NCBI GenBank assembly: GCA_019750295.1
Contig: JAIEOS010000017.1
Location: 1-64,000 of the forward strand
Length of the DNA: 64,000 bases
Reading direction: 5' to 3'
From: Bdellovibrionales bacterium
Lineage (GTDB): Bacteria; Bdellovibrionota; Bdellovibrionia; Bdellovibrionales; JAGQZY01
In this document: positions 36,600-46,222 of the stretch, one piece after another
Layout: the number at the start of each line of letters is the position of its first letter
How positions within the stretch are numbered: the first letter of the stretch is position 1
Notes under the pieces: model-generated
Told to the model about the DNA's origin: nothing
Databases searched by the model: none
The model's input: only the letters and a program-made list of their open reading frames with translations
Program-made: the position numbers and the translations under genes

Positions 36600-36615
36600 A
36601 GCGGAATCGATGGTT

Positions 36616-39369
36616 TTAAGCTTTTGGTTTTCTCAATTTTTCAAGGGTCGCAAGTAGAGTGCGTCGATCTACGGGCTTAGTGATGTGATCGTCAAACCCG
36701 TTTTCTAAACAGCGGCGTCGATCTTCCATCATGGCGTGGGCGGTTAGAGCAATGACCGGCAACTTGTAATTTTGCTTTCGCAACTCCTGAATCGCTTGGT
36801 AGCCGTCCATGACGGGCATTTGGAGATCCATAAGAACGACGTCGTATTGACCCGATAGCGTCTTTGAAACCGCTTCTCGCCCGTTGGTCGCCGTCTCCAC
36901 ATGCGCGTGGGCTAAATTCAGAAAAGTTTTAATCAAAAGAATATTCTCCGGGCTGTCGTCGACGACGAGGACTTTGAGGTCTTTGAGTTCAATCGTTTCT
37001 AGGTCTGCGCCGGCGCCAGAGGTGAACGCTTCGGAGGGAAAAGCGTCAAATGCGCCGCTAGAAAGTCCTGGATCAATCGTAATGACAAATGTGCTCCCAA
37101 CGGTAAAGGTACTTTCTTTAAGAACAATGTCTCCTCCTAAAGAGTTCGCCAACTTTTTTGAGAGGATGAGACCTAATCCGGTTCCGCCAAAGCGTCGAGT
37201 CGTGGAGACATCGGCTTGGGAGAAGGGCGAAAAAAGCTTGGAGATCTGTTCGGGCTTAATTCCTTCGCCCGTGTCCTGAACGATAAACATCAGTTGAGCT
37301 TGGCGATTCTCGTCGGTTTGCATTTTGATGGTGACATCGACGCGGCCTTTTTTTGTAAACTTAATCGCGTTACCGATAATATTCATGAGGATCTGCCGAA
37401 GACGAACAGGATCAGTCTTAATCGTGCTTGGTAAAGGTCCCTCAGGATTTATATTAAGCACAATATTTTTTTTGACGGCCTCGCGGTGATGGAGAGAGAG
37501 TTCGGCGATCAGTTCGTTTACTTTGACGTCGATTTTTTCGACCTCGAGCTTACCGGCCTCCACTTTAGATAGATCGAGGATGTCGTTAATGATATTTGAA
37601 AGAAGCGTACCGTTACGTTTAATCACCTCAATACTATGAGCCCTCTCCTCGGGAGTGGTGTCGTCACCCATAAGGAGTTCCGAAAAACCGAGTACGGCGC
37701 CGAGGGGAGTTCGAATCTCGTGACTCATGTTCGCAAGGAAAGCACTTTTAGTGCGGTTGGCGACCTCGGCCGCGTCTCTCGCATTTTTAAGTTCGGATTC
37801 AATCTCTTTGTGTTTCGTAATATCAGTCGCGACAAAGACAAAACCGGTGACTTGGTTTTGAGCATCAAACTCGGGGACGTAAGTCACACTGAAGGTGGCC
37901 TCCTCGCTGGTTCCGTCGAGGCTTCTCGAAGTTCGTTCGTAATTGACAACCTTGCCGCTGAGGACGCTGCGAACGTAGTCTGTCACGAGTTGGTAGCGAT
38001 CCTGCCCGAAAACTTCGAGGAGGGTGTGGCCCACGATGTCTTCCTGTTTGAGGGAAAACCATTTGCAGAGCATCTCGTTCGCGAAGGTGAACCTTTCTTT
38101 GGTATCGACCTGTCCCACAAGCACCGGTAAGGCGTTGGTGATGGAGCGAAGTTGTATTTCTCGTTGTTGGAGGGCTTGAGTGCGGCTTTCGATGCGATTC
38201 TCAAGATCTTCATTGAGTTTGAGCATTCGGGATTCAGCTTCCTTGAGTGCGGTGATATCGCGTATGACCTCGGAGAATCCAGTGAGACGCTTTTCGGAAT
38301 CGTACACCGGGGTAATGATGACATTCGCCAAAAAAGTGCTCTTGTCCTTCCGAATACGAAGGCCTTCGGCTTCGAAGTGACCTTGAGCTTGAGCCAAGCG
38401 AAGTTCCTCGGAAGGAAAGTTGATGGCGAGATCCTCTGGCGTATAAAAAAGCGAAAAATGTTTCCCGAGCACTTCTCGTTGGGTGTAGCCCGTGAGCTTT
38501 TCCGCACCCGTATTCCAGCTCGTAATATTTCCGTGAGGATCTAGCAGAATAATCGCGTAATCTTTAACGGCCTCGATCAGTAATCGATAGCGCTCTTCAC
38601 TGGCGACCAAGACCTCTTGAGATTCCTTCCGGGCTCGAGAAATGATGCGATGACCGATAGAACCTATCAACGCCAGTCCTAAAATCAGTAGAGTCGATAC
38701 AATCACCATCATCGTTAGATTTTCAGTCACGAGAAGATCTTCCTGACCGATTTGATGAGAGCCCGCATGATAAAACGTCGCCGCAAACATTCCGGTGTAG
38801 TGCATTCCGGCGATGGCGAAGCCCATAGCTGTGCTCGCAACGGTCATCGGAAGTAATCGATCGGATTTGTCTCTCAGTTCCACAAGAATCTTTAGGGCCG
38901 CAAACGCCGCTCCCAGTGCGATCAACACAGAAAGGACGATGAGGAAAATGTTCCATTTCACGATGGCATCCATACGCATCGAATACATTCCAATATAGTG
39001 CATGCCTGCGATTCCGGCGGCCATCACAACGCCACCTGCGATGATGGAGGTGAGAGGGACGATGGGCTGACTGACGATAAAGAGTGCCAGTGCCGATGCG
39101 CCCACTGCGACCACGATGGAAAGGATCATGAGGGGAATGTCGTAGGCCATGGCCATACCTGGCATTTCAAAGGCGAGCATTCCTACAAAATGCATACTCC
39201 AAATTCCCACACCCATCGCCAGGGCTCCGCACGTGAGCCATGTGACCCGAGCTCGGCCGCGCGAGTGAGTCACGCTATGAGCTAAATTGAGCGCCACATA
39301 GGAAGCGAAGATGGCTACAAAGACAGAAAGAACAACGAGGAGGGGATTGAAGCGCGTTTCCATTAACAT
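36616..39369 (-). CDS. MHYT-PAS-PAS hybrid histidine kinase with receiver domain
   Basis: 917 residues. Seven membrane segments carry the three MHYT motifs: MHFVGM at 59-64, MHYIGM at 123-128 and MHYTGM at 189-194, a proposed sensor of oxygen, NO or CO via metal. Two PAS domains follow (about 255-375 and 405-525), then a HisKA dimerisation domain with phosphorylated His550 (MSHEIRTPLGAVLGF), a HATPase_c domain (NAIKFTKKGRVDVTI, QADVSTTRRFGGTGLGL) and a C-terminal receiver (VDDSPENILLIKTF, VVLMDLQMPVMDGY). The start may be at the second Met (residue 3). No response-regulator gene is adjacent. Confidence 0.93.
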   Translation of the reverse strand: MLMETRFNPLLVVLSVFVAIFASYVALNLAHSVTHSRGRARVTWLTCGALAMGVGIWSMHFVGMLAFEMPGMAMAYDIPLMILSIVVAVGASALALFIVSQPIVPLTSIIAGGVVMAAGIAGMHYIGMYSMRMDAIVKWNIFLIVLSVLIALGAAFAALKILVELRDKSDRLLPMTVASTAMGFAIAGMHYTGMFAATFYHAGSHQIGQEDLLVTENLTMMVIVSTLLILGLALIGSIGHRIISRARKESQEVLVASEERYRLLIEAVKDYAIILLDPHGNITSWNTGAEKLTGYTQREVLGKHFSLFYTPEDLAINFPSEELRLAQAQGHFEAEGLRIRKDKSTFLANVIITPVYDSEKRLTGFSEVIRDITALKEAESRMLKLNEDLENRIESRTQALQQREIQLRSITNALPVLVGQVDTKERFTFANEMLCKWFSLKQEDIVGHTLLEVFGQDRYQLVTDYVRSVLSGKVVNYERTSRSLDGTSEEATFSVTYVPEFDAQNQVTGFVFVATDITKHKEIESELKNARDAAEVANRTKSAFLANMSHEIRTPLGAVLGFSELLMGDDTTPEERAHSIEVIKRNGTLLSNIINDILDLSKVEAGKLEVEKIDVKVNELIAELSLHHREAVKKNIVLNINPEGPLPSTIKTDPVRLRQILMNIIGNAIKFTKKGRVDVTIKMQTDENRQAQLMFIVQDTGEGIKPEQISKLFSPFSQADVSTTRRFGGTGLGLILSKKLANSLGGDIVLKESTFTVGSTFVITIDPGLSSGAFDAFPSEAFTSGAGADLETIELKDLKVLVVDDSPENILLIKTFLNLAHAHVETATNGREAVSKTLSGQYDVVLMDLQMPVMDGYQAIQELRKQNYKLPVIALTAHAMMEDRRRCLENGFDDHITKPVDRRTLLATLEKLRKPKA

Positions 39370-39519
39370 GATCCCGCTAGGCTAACATGGGCGGTGGGTC
39401 GAGGGAAACGGGATTCTCTCCAGAGCTCGCGACGATGTGCTTAAAAATGATGCTTAAGGTGGTCAAAGCTTGCTTTATACAGCCGAAAATGTGAGAAAAA
39501 TCCTTCAGCCATTCACAAG

Positions 39520-39611
39520 GCCCCGGTGGCGAAATTGGTAGACGCACAGGACTTAAAATCCTGAGCTTCGTGCAAACGGGCGTGCCGGTTCAAGTCCGGC
39601 CCGGGGCACCA
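39520..39611 (+). tRNA. tRNA-Leu (UAA)
   Basis: Class II tRNA with long variable arm. Acceptor stem GCCCCGG (39520-39526) pairs with CCGGGGC (39601-39607), A73 at 39608, encoded CCA at 39609-39611. Anticodon loop CTTAAAA in CAGGA/TCCTG stem, anticodon TAA. T-arm GCCGG-TTCAAGT-CCGGC. Confidence 0.97.
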
Positions 39612-39721
39612 CTAGTTTTTTCAGGTACTTAGCTTATCACCCGCAAGCGGACACTCGAACCAAGAAAATAGAATGAAATTTGATGGTTACGAATCCGCAC
39701 CCAAGAAGACTCGAACTTATA

Positions 39722-39967
39722 TCAATGTTTTTCTAGCCCGCTTAGCTCATCAAGCAAAACTTTTCGGCGTTCATGAGCAAGTTGTTGCAACCGCCCGCGC
39801 AGGACTTGAACCAATCGCACTTTTTGTTTCCCTTTTTGATCGAGCCGCATGAGTTCTTGAAAGAAATCGACGATCTCAAGAAATTCATCGTCGGTGAACC
39901 CCAGATCACGATGATTTTTTGGTTTGCTCGATTCCTCGTTGTTCACCAGAAACAACTGAACTTCCAT
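39722..39967 (-). CDS. Small hypothetical protein
   Basis: 81 residues, charged and helical (LGFTDDEFLEIVDFFQELMR, then QVLRGRLQQLAHERRKVLLD). No ribosome-binding site is obvious. An ORF of 59 codons on the plus strand (39674-39853) overlaps it, but the minus reading has better helical character. No family recognised. Confidence 0.4.
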   Translation of the reverse strand: MEVQLFLVNNEESSKPKNHRDLGFTDDEFLEIVDFFQELMRLDQKGKQKVRLVQVLRGRLQQLAHERRKVLLDELSGLEKH

Positions 39968-40076
39968 TTACGGAAATGTACAGCTAGTTTTCAGTAGATG
40001 ACTCGCGAGATAAATTTGAAGGAAAACAAAATTCACTGCATTCCCATCCAGTTCGGGTAACTAAAAACGAGGGATT

Positions 40077-41510
40077 TTATTTCAGTAGTTCGTCGATCTG
40101 TTTTTCTAACGAGAGAAGCTCTGCCCCTGGTGTGGTAGAAAAGCCTCGAAGAATTTCTGTGGCCTCAGTCCTGTTCGAAAGTTTTGAGAGGTTCCTGAAA
40201 TAGGCTGTTGCAGAATATCTTCGCCCAACTTTATTGCTGTCCTCGTACAGGGATTTCCAGAGATCAAAAAGTTCGCCTCCGCTGGCCTTCATGATTTTTT
40301 CAGCAAGATTCTCCAAATAGGCACCGCAATCGTAATGAACCCGCAGGTACGGGTTTGGCTGATCGTCGTTTGGCCAATTCAGCATGAGCTGAATCGCCTC
40401 CGATAGAGGCTTCTCACCCAGGGTGGCAATACACTTTGCTCGGTATCCCTGGTTAATCTTTTCGAACTGTGCGGTTTTAATAAGATGCAGGGCTCTTAAA
40501 GCCCGGAGCTGCATGGACTCCGCATTTCCTTCCCACGTCCAATACGAAGTTGAGCTGTCTTCATACTGTATTGCATTCCACATATGCGCTGATTCGTGAG
40601 CGGCCACCTAGGCGACAGGCTCAAAATCTTCAGGCTGCTGGCCCTTATTCAGATAGCCGCTTCCAAAAATTCGCATCAGGAACATCCCAGGTAGCGCATC
40701 ACCACTTGCTCCGTGCTCGTATCCGGGGGTGGCGGGTATGTGTCTGACGAAAATGACCGGAGTGAAATCAAGATCGCCAAATCTCTGCCTATAAAAATCA
40801 AGGATTCCTGAGAGATTCTTGGAGAGATACTTGGTGATTTTTGATGGCAGGCAGCGATCAAAGAGAAAGTTAAACCCGTTAATCTTTCTGAGCCGCTCAC
40901 GTCCAAAATAAACATATACGCCGCGTGCTCCAGCGGGACTGACTAAATACAGCGCGGAATCGCTTTCACGATTGAGGAGTACGAGTCGCTCACTGGAATG
41001 AGGCACAAACGTAAATTCTAGGTTCGCTTGACGCTGCTCAACGGCGCCGTTCTTTTTGATCCACACGGAGATTGCGAAGTGCTCAGAAAAAACAGCTCGA
41101 GACTGACCCTGGAATTTCTGAATGAACTGATAGCCATATCGGTCTGAATTGTTTGAATCAAAAGGGATCAATAGATTTGCCAGCCTGAATTCATGCGCTT
41201 CATTTACGCCGCGAACGATATCAACTTTGTCTCCGGCAAATTTAATATCTGCTTCTCCGATTGAATTGGGAAGCACGTTCCACTGGGTAGAACGGAATCC
41301 ACCGTCCTGTCGCACGAACGCAAAGGCATAGACCGATTGCGGGAATTCGTAGCGCAGAGTCCAATTTGGGTAGTTTGTGTTATGGTCCAATACCACCCTT
41401 ACGGAAATCGGCTCCTGCGCCATTGCCACATTGGCGCCGCCGAGGAGTAGTAAAAGTATGAGAACAGTTGCGATTTTCACAATGATCTCACTAGCACCTT
41501 GTTGCTTCAC
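40077..41510 (-). pseudogene. Secreted HExxH metallopeptidase-like gene with in-frame amber stop
   Basis: A single frame runs from 41510 to 40077, split only by TAG at 40608-40610. The first 300 residues have a signal peptide (VLILLLLLGGANVAMA) and beta-rich domains; the part after the stop begins VAAHESAHMWNAIQY, in which HESAH is a zinc-binding HExxH motif, and continues into a helical domain (EGNAESMQLRALRALHLIKT). So the stop lies just before the catalytic motif, and both halves read well. It may be a recent nonsense mutation, a sequence error, or readthrough; a GTG right after the stop could start a separate fragment. Confidence 0.75.
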
Positions 41511-41880
41511 CTGTCCATGAATCGAATCTTTGAAGCCAGGCTTGCATGTATTTGCGAGATGGCTTGCTGCTGAGCACGAAGCTTGACCGCCGAATTTTGA
41601 TTTTTTCCATCCAAAAGGATCAAATTGTTTTCGTCCGTGAGCATGGGCCGTACAATATAGCGGCTGATGAACCTGTTTTTAAATGACGCTTATAGTAATC
41701 TCGGGCAGCCTGGTAGCTCGTCGGGCTCATAAGCCCAACGAATATTTGGTACTTTGTACAGCTGTTTATGCCTTTAGAACTGGTGGAGAACAAGTTCTCA
41801 AACTTCAAATTTGTTTTCCACTCAAAAACTAAATATGACTGAAATTAACTGTTTAGAAGTGTAAAATTCTCTAAAATCGC
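41511..41880. other. Gene-poor stretch before repeat copy A
   Basis: No convincing gene. Short ORFs here (for example minus 41808-41620) lack family similarity and ribosome-binding sites. The DNA is AT-rich towards the repeat. Confidence 0.5.
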
Positions 41881-41960
41881 GGTTCGAAGGTCGCCCGCTA
41901 GTGGGCACCACACTCCGCGGTATTCTGAATACCGTATACAGAATACTGAATTCCGTAGAG
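41881..41960 (+). repeat. Dispersed repeat, copy A
   Basis: A 30-base segment (41881-41910) begins GGTTCGA and ends GGGCACCA, as in copies B and C. It is followed by GTATTCTGAATAC (41921-41933), a 13-bp palindrome that also occurs after copy B, then further related half-sites (CAGAATAC). Confidence 0.55.
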
Positions 41961-42025
41961 AATTTTGGTTCGAGAGCCTTAAAAACAATAGCCTAATTTC
42001 TTTAGTAGCTGTAATAGCTTCTCAT

Positions 42026-43081
42026 ATGAAGTTTGAGTGGCTCTTTTTAGTAGCATTTCTTCTTTCTTGTTCAACCAGACCGACGGAGCCTATTGATCCA
42101 CCGCTTAAATCTATTTCAATTGGTAATCTGAAAAATATAATCTTTGATAGTCATGTGGGTCGTCCGCAATATGAAACTGATGCGGTTCATTCGTTTAAGT
42201 GTTCTACAGGTTCTGGTGCTACAGCCCTTACATCGACCTCGAGTGAAAAAGATTATGTGGATTTCTTTTGTTCCAAGTATCGAGCATATATTCCGTATGT
42301 TGAAGCTCTGTTTGAGAATAGGATCTTATTCGCTACTCAAAAAAAATATGCTGAAATACAAATTCTTTGGGGAGATGCAATTTACCAAACTAGCCCTGAT
42401 GTTTACGTGATCAGAAAATCCCACCCAATCGACGCCAATGTCATTTTTCATGAACTTGGCCATAGGCTGTCTTGGTTGTTGGTGAACGACTTGAATATCC
42501 CTCTAGACGAGACTGGCTTTTTGAATATCGGTTTAATAGATTACCTTGCAGCGTCCGTTGCAAATGACCCGGTACTTGCAAAAAGCTTTGCGCCACCTAT
42601 CTTCGTTAGAGATATACGTCTGAAGAAAAGATATCCCAATGACCTTGCATATTTTAGCGACTTGAGCAAAAAATTTTACTCTACTTACGCAAAAGATTTC
42701 AATCTCAACCCTTATCACAAAACTTTTTATGACATGTTCATAAAAATGGCTAGCGAAAATGAAAAGTTGATTGAAGGACACACTTCAGGAATGATTATTT
42801 CGCATCTTCTTTGGGACTTGAGAGAAAAGTACGGGGCTGACAAAATGGATAAAATTGTCGCCAAGTCCATACTTCGCTTGAAAGATCTGCCGAGCTTTAG
42901 AAAGATGTATTTAAGAAATCTCTCGGAAAAAGAATTTTCAGAAAAGAAAATACAATGGTTTGATTTCTTGGCTTCGCTGGCAGTTACCATCAAGGAAACC
43001 GAGAGCTGCAACTCCGTATTAAAAACAAGTGAGGATGCTGGATTTAAGATGGTTTCTAAATTGAACTTTAAGTGCGATTAA
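42026..43081 (+). CDS. Lipoprotein with HExxH metallopeptidase motif
   Basis: A 351-residue lipoprotein: LFLVAFLLSCSTRP has the lipobox LLSC. The zinc motif is HELGH at 142-146 (NVIFHELGHRLSWLL). The later EGHTSGMIISHLLWDLREKY block (about 252-271) is helical and may supply the third ligand. No known peptidase family recognised beyond the zincin motif. Codon use is AT-richer than the neighbouring backbone. It sits alone between repeat copies A and B. Confidence 0.65.
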   Translation: MKFEWLFLVAFLLSCSTRPTEPIDPPLKSISIGNLKNIIFDSHVGRPQYETDAVHSFKCSTGSGATALTSTSSEKDYVDFFCSKYRAYIPYVEALFENRILFATQKKYAEIQILWGDAIYQTSPDVYVIRKSHPIDANVIFHELGHRLSWLLVNDLNIPLDETGFLNIGLIDYLAASVANDPVLAKSFAPPIFVRDIRLKKRYPNDLAYFSDLSKKFYSTYAKDFNLNPYHKTFYDMFIKMASENEKLIEGHTSGMIISHLLWDLREKYGADKMDKIVAKSILRLKDLPSFRKMYLRNLSEKEFSEKKIQWFDFLASLAVTIKETESCNSVLKTSEDAGFKMVSKLNFKCD

Positions 43082-43101
43082 AATTCCAACTCGCAGGTGC
43101 A

Positions 43102-43275
43102 GTTCGAGTTTGCCCGGCCAGGGGTTGCGATAAATCGCCAACGTTTGCCTCATATCGAATTTAAGCACAAAGCTCCAAGATGGCGGTTCGATAATCGTCA
43201 AGCAAGGGGCACCAAATTTCGCTTGCGCGAAATTTAAGACAGTATTCAGAATACCGGTACCTGTATTCTGAATAC
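43102..43275 (+). repeat. Dispersed repeat, copy B, with double palindrome
   Basis: Starts GTTCGAGTTTGCCC (43102-43115), has a variable middle, then a block from about 43160 to 43216 nearly identical to copy C (CACAAAGCTCCAAGATGGCG, and the 30-base unit 43185-43214 ending GGGGCACCA). After it come two mirror-image 13-bp palindromes, GTATTCAGAATAC and GTATTCTGAATAC, around GGTACC. Confidence 0.7.
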
Positions 43276-43283
43276 AGGGATTG

Positions 43284-43610
43284 CTACAGTTTACTGTTTC
43301 CGATTTCTGTGATTTTCGATTGAATAAGTTTATAGATGCTCGCTCCTAAATGATCTGCCGTTGTCAGCACTTTTTCGTCTTCAATTTTCGCCATCTTAAA
43401 AATTGTCTGACATTCTTTGAGTGAAGCGTAAGCTGTTTGGTAGAATCTGCGCTTTTCCTTCGGAGAAGGCTTGGCATTTCCCTCCGAGAGATTGAGTGGG
43501 ATGGACGCTGCCGCCCGAATCACTTGATCGCGTAGGTGTCCAGTTATTTTAAGATGCTCAACAATGTTATAAAATTCCACAGCCAGATCTAACGTTCTAA
43601 ATGTTTTCAT
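43284..43610 (-). CDS. Four-helix bundle protein (23S rRNA IVS type)
   Basis: About 108 residues from ATG 43610, which has AAAGGAG before it; an earlier start adds 15 unrelated residues. Pattern FRTLDLAVEFYNIVEHLKIT, LRDQVIRAAASIPLNLSEGN, RRFYQTAYASLKECQTI is the family found as open reading frames in 23S rRNA intervening sequences and as free genes in variable regions (TIGR02436). Function is unknown; relatives are often near mobile DNA. Confidence 0.85.
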   Translation of the reverse strand: MKTFRTLDLAVEFYNIVEHLKITGHLRDQVIRAAASIPLNLSEGNAKPSPKEKRRFYQTAYASLKECQTIFKMAKIEDEKVLTTADHLGASIYKLIQSKITEIGNSKL

Positions 43611-43702
43611 AATCAACTCCTTTATTTTGTGAGCTTGCAATACCAATGCTCTCAAAAAAAGGAGGTCCGATATTCAACAGCGCGAATAATCCGATTACCG
43701 AA

Positions 43703-44998
43703 TTATATTTTCTGAACCGTAAAATGGTTTTTCTTTTTAATCAATTTCCAACCAGGATTGAGCTTTAACTCCCACTCTGTTCCTCTTGCTGTTGTTTCCG
43801 TAAACTCCGTGGGTGGGCTTACCGTGACGGATACTATTCTGTTATTCTTCTTCAAATAGGCCCCGTCAGTCACAACCAGTGTACCCCAGACATCGCGAAG
43901 ATCATAAGTGACATAAATGATTTCGCTTTTACTGACAGATAGTATTCCGTAAGGATTAAACATTCCCATTGGCTTTTGAAGACGAATCCTCAATTTTGAG
44001 TTTTTATTTATTTTTTTTAAATATTTTGAAATTTTCTCTTTAGTTTCAACAGCTCTTTGATGTTCAAACTGAATGATGTTTGAATTTTCATATTGTTGCA
44101 AAATAGACGCACTCAGCGACTTTCCATCTTGAGGCATTGTAATTTTAAACAACTCCTCGGAAGTTTTTGCAAAACTCCTATTTTTAGAAAATTGCGATTT
44201 CCAATTTATGTCCTCGGCATCAAAGAGAAGTCCATAAAGTGGTCCTGAATAATAAGCAGATGATCTCGCGAGACTGAAAACCTCTGGAATAGCCTCGAGC
44301 CTTTTTTGAAGATAATCGATTGTTTCTAGCGATGAAGATCCTCGCAACTTCGTCCCTGTGTATTCCGCTAAACCTTCATTGATCTCTAGCGCCTCTTCAT
44401 TCTTCTTCGCATCTGGAAATAAAGAAAATCTTTTGTTTCGTAAATGGAGAGCCACCTGGAGATGTTCTTTTCTACGACTTTCATCAGTCAAAGCTTTGAG
44501 CAAAGCATTCCACTCTAAACGGATTAGAACTCGAGCCTGCTCCTGGTCCAAGTGATCGTTAAACGCGCCATCCATCGGAAATCCGATTTCTGCTTGAACA
44601 GAATGAAAGGCCTCATGAAACATCAACTGCTCTCTTAGAATTTTATCTTCGGGCAGTGGCCATAAAACCATTGACCAGGAACGCCCTCCCCAATGGATGG
44701 ACGTGTTGGCATAAATGGGATCTCCATAATAAGTGCCTGCGTACATGTCTCCGACTTTATTAAATTGGCCCTTAGGATCCTGTTCGCTGCTAACAGCTTG
44801 CAATTTCTCACGGTCCACAATGATCATTGGTACGCAAAGGGACCGCCCCCAAGTCGTCGCTCCCTCTTTAGCGCAATTTATTTTGTAGTCACGTAGATAT
44901 TGTATCGCCAAGGTTTCGAAATTAGATCGAGTAGATTCATTCGAACTTGTTGCACACCCAACTAGGCTGAAAAGTAAAAGAAACATCATTATTTTCAT
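43703..44998 (-). CDS. Lipoprotein with HExxH metallopeptidase motif (gluzincin-like)
   Basis: A 431-residue lipoprotein: MKIMMFLLLFSLVGCATSS, lipobox VGC. The zinc motif HEAFH is at 128-132 (LREQLMFHEAFHSVQAEI), and the EINEGLAEYTGTKLRG block about 80 residues later fits the third-ligand Glu of gluzincins. A C-terminal beta-rich part (about 345-430) may be a PDZ-like or sandwich domain. It differs in sequence from the HELGH gene at 42 kb. It lies between repeats B and C. Confidence 0.7.
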   Translation of the reverse strand: MKIMMFLLLFSLVGCATSSNESTRSNFETLAIQYLRDYKINCAKEGATTWGRSLCVPMIIVDREKLQAVSSEQDPKGQFNKVGDMYAGTYYGDPIYANTSIHWGGRSWSMVLWPLPEDKILREQLMFHEAFHSVQAEIGFPMDGAFNDHLDQEQARVLIRLEWNALLKALTDESRRKEHLQVALHLRNKRFSLFPDAKKNEEALEINEGLAEYTGTKLRGSSSLETIDYLQKRLEAIPEVFSLARSSAYYSGPLYGLLFDAEDINWKSQFSKNRSFAKTSEELFKITMPQDGKSLSASILQQYENSNIIQFEHQRAVETKEKISKYLKKINKNSKLRIRLQKPMGMFNPYGILSVSKSEIIYVTYDLRDVWGTLVVTDGAYLKKNNRIVSVTVSPPTEFTETTARGTEWELKLNPGWKLIKKKNHFTVQKI

Positions 44999-45049
44999 AT
45001 TTTGCTTATATGTCGATTGCCCTTTTAAGCCACCAAAATAATCGGATTA

Positions 45050-45155
45050 GTTCGAGTTTGCCCAACCTCCGGCGGCGCGTAAAACAGCCAGATTAAATTT
45101 AAACACAAAGCTCCAAGATGGCGGATCGATAATCGTCAAGCAAGGGGCACCAAAA
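45050..45155 (+). repeat. Dispersed repeat, copy C
   Basis: Starts GTTCGAGTTTGCCC (45050-45063) and ends with the same block as copy B (about 45101-45155), with the 30-base unit at 45123-45152 differing from copy B at one base. The middle parts of B and C differ. The GTATTC palindromes seen after A and B are absent here. Confidence 0.7.
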
Positions 45156-45217
45156 TTAAAACCTCAGGAACTCCAGTAGTTTTGCAGATAAACCAGGAAG
45201 AGGGTTCCGAGTTTGTT

Positions 45218-45895
45218 TTAAGAAATGATCTTGGAATTGGTTAAGTCTGGAAAATAAATGACGGATCGATTGTTTTTACCGGTATCAATTTCGAATTCAA
45301 TATTCCATTTCGAAGATTCTGATTTCTTAATTTTCAGAGCATCTGTCTTAGGCAAGAGCTCCAATAAGGAGGGTGAAGCCACGTAATCTTGGGGAGTCGA
45401 AATCGTAATTTTATCGATCTCTTCCAACCCTAGATCTGATTGCAGACGTCCTCTTTTTTCATGTGTCCATTCTGCAGGTGATACGACTGAAATTGCTTTG
45501 AAGATCATTGGGTGGATTGGATTTTTACTATCCTCAGTAACTCTAATTGATTTCCCTGTCGGCAAATAGGTTGGCTTAAAATCCCAATGTGGTGTTTCAA
45601 TTTCGATATTGCTTTCAGTATTTCGATACGCGATTCCAAATGGACACGTCGAGCTTGTCATCCATTTTGATCTTTCATACAAGCCCGTGGCTTTGATTTG
45701 TTCAGAAAGAATTTCGCTTTCATCTTCTAGCCAGATGAATTCCAAAAACATGTTGTTAAAAGCATAACAAGAGTTAGCAGTGCCTTGCCCTAAATGTCGT
45801 CTTGTGTAAGTTTCAGTGAGTCCTAGTGTCTTTAAAGTTTGTAAAGTGTCTGATTCTTTCCGAATAAACATAAAAATGTGATCAATAAAAATCAT
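45218..45895 (-). CDS. Glyoxalase-like (VOC) domain protein
   Basis: A 225-residue cytoplasmic protein. The N-terminal part (IDHIFMFIRKESDTLQTLKT, GLTETYTRRHLGQGTANSCY, NNMFLEFIWLEDE) follows the VOC/Glyoxalase-like pattern with a HI...H..G.GT...Y and FLE metal-site residues. The second half is a less conserved repeat. Substrate unknown. Confidence 0.65.
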   Translation of the reverse strand: MIFIDHIFMFIRKESDTLQTLKTLGLTETYTRRHLGQGTANSCYAFNNMFLEFIWLEDESEILSEQIKATGLYERSKWMTSSTCPFGIAYRNTESNIEIETPHWDFKPTYLPTGKSIRVTEDSKNPIHPMIFKAISVVSPAEWTHEKRGRLQSDLGLEEIDKITISTPQDYVASPSLLELLPKTDALKIKKSESSKWNIEFEIDTGKNNRSVIYFPDLTNSKIIS

Positions 45896-46222
45896 AAGAC
45901 CCCAAATTAGAATACGTTTTTAAAATAGGTGAGGCAAGCGATTCGAAACTCCTCCAATTGGTCGCACCATTCTATCCATTTCAGTTCTAGATTTCTGTGC
46001 CTGCGTTAGTTATTCATTCGTATGGGCGCCCTCCTTATTTTCTCGGTTTTGTTGGTTTCTACGAGCTTTAATCACTTGTAAAAATTAAAAAAAAGCGTGC
46101 CGAGGGATTAAGAACTCGCGGTAAGTAATTCACATCTGAGTGTTGGGATCGTGTTAGAAATGCGTAGAGAGCTATCCTAAGCTAAAAACATATGATAACC
46201 CGCTCAATACAGGAGGTTTTAT
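45896..46222. other. Gene-free stretch, no supported feature
   Basis: I see no ORF with a ribosome-binding site and no repeat here. AGGAGG just before 46223 belongs to the next gene. Confidence 0.5.

Noticed and set aside
39674-39853. Plus-strand ORF of 59 codons beside tRNA-Leu
   Set aside because: Overlaps a better minus-strand reading, has no ribosome-binding site and no recognised motif.
43185-43214. A second tRNA 3' half
   Set aside because: The segment begins GGTTCGA and ends in CCA but spans 30 bases instead of 25, has no T-stem pairing and no acceptor 5' partner.
41881-45155. Integron attC-type cassette sites
   Set aside because: The repeats lack the R''/L''/L'/R' core pattern (GTTRRRY), and no integron integrase gene is in the window.
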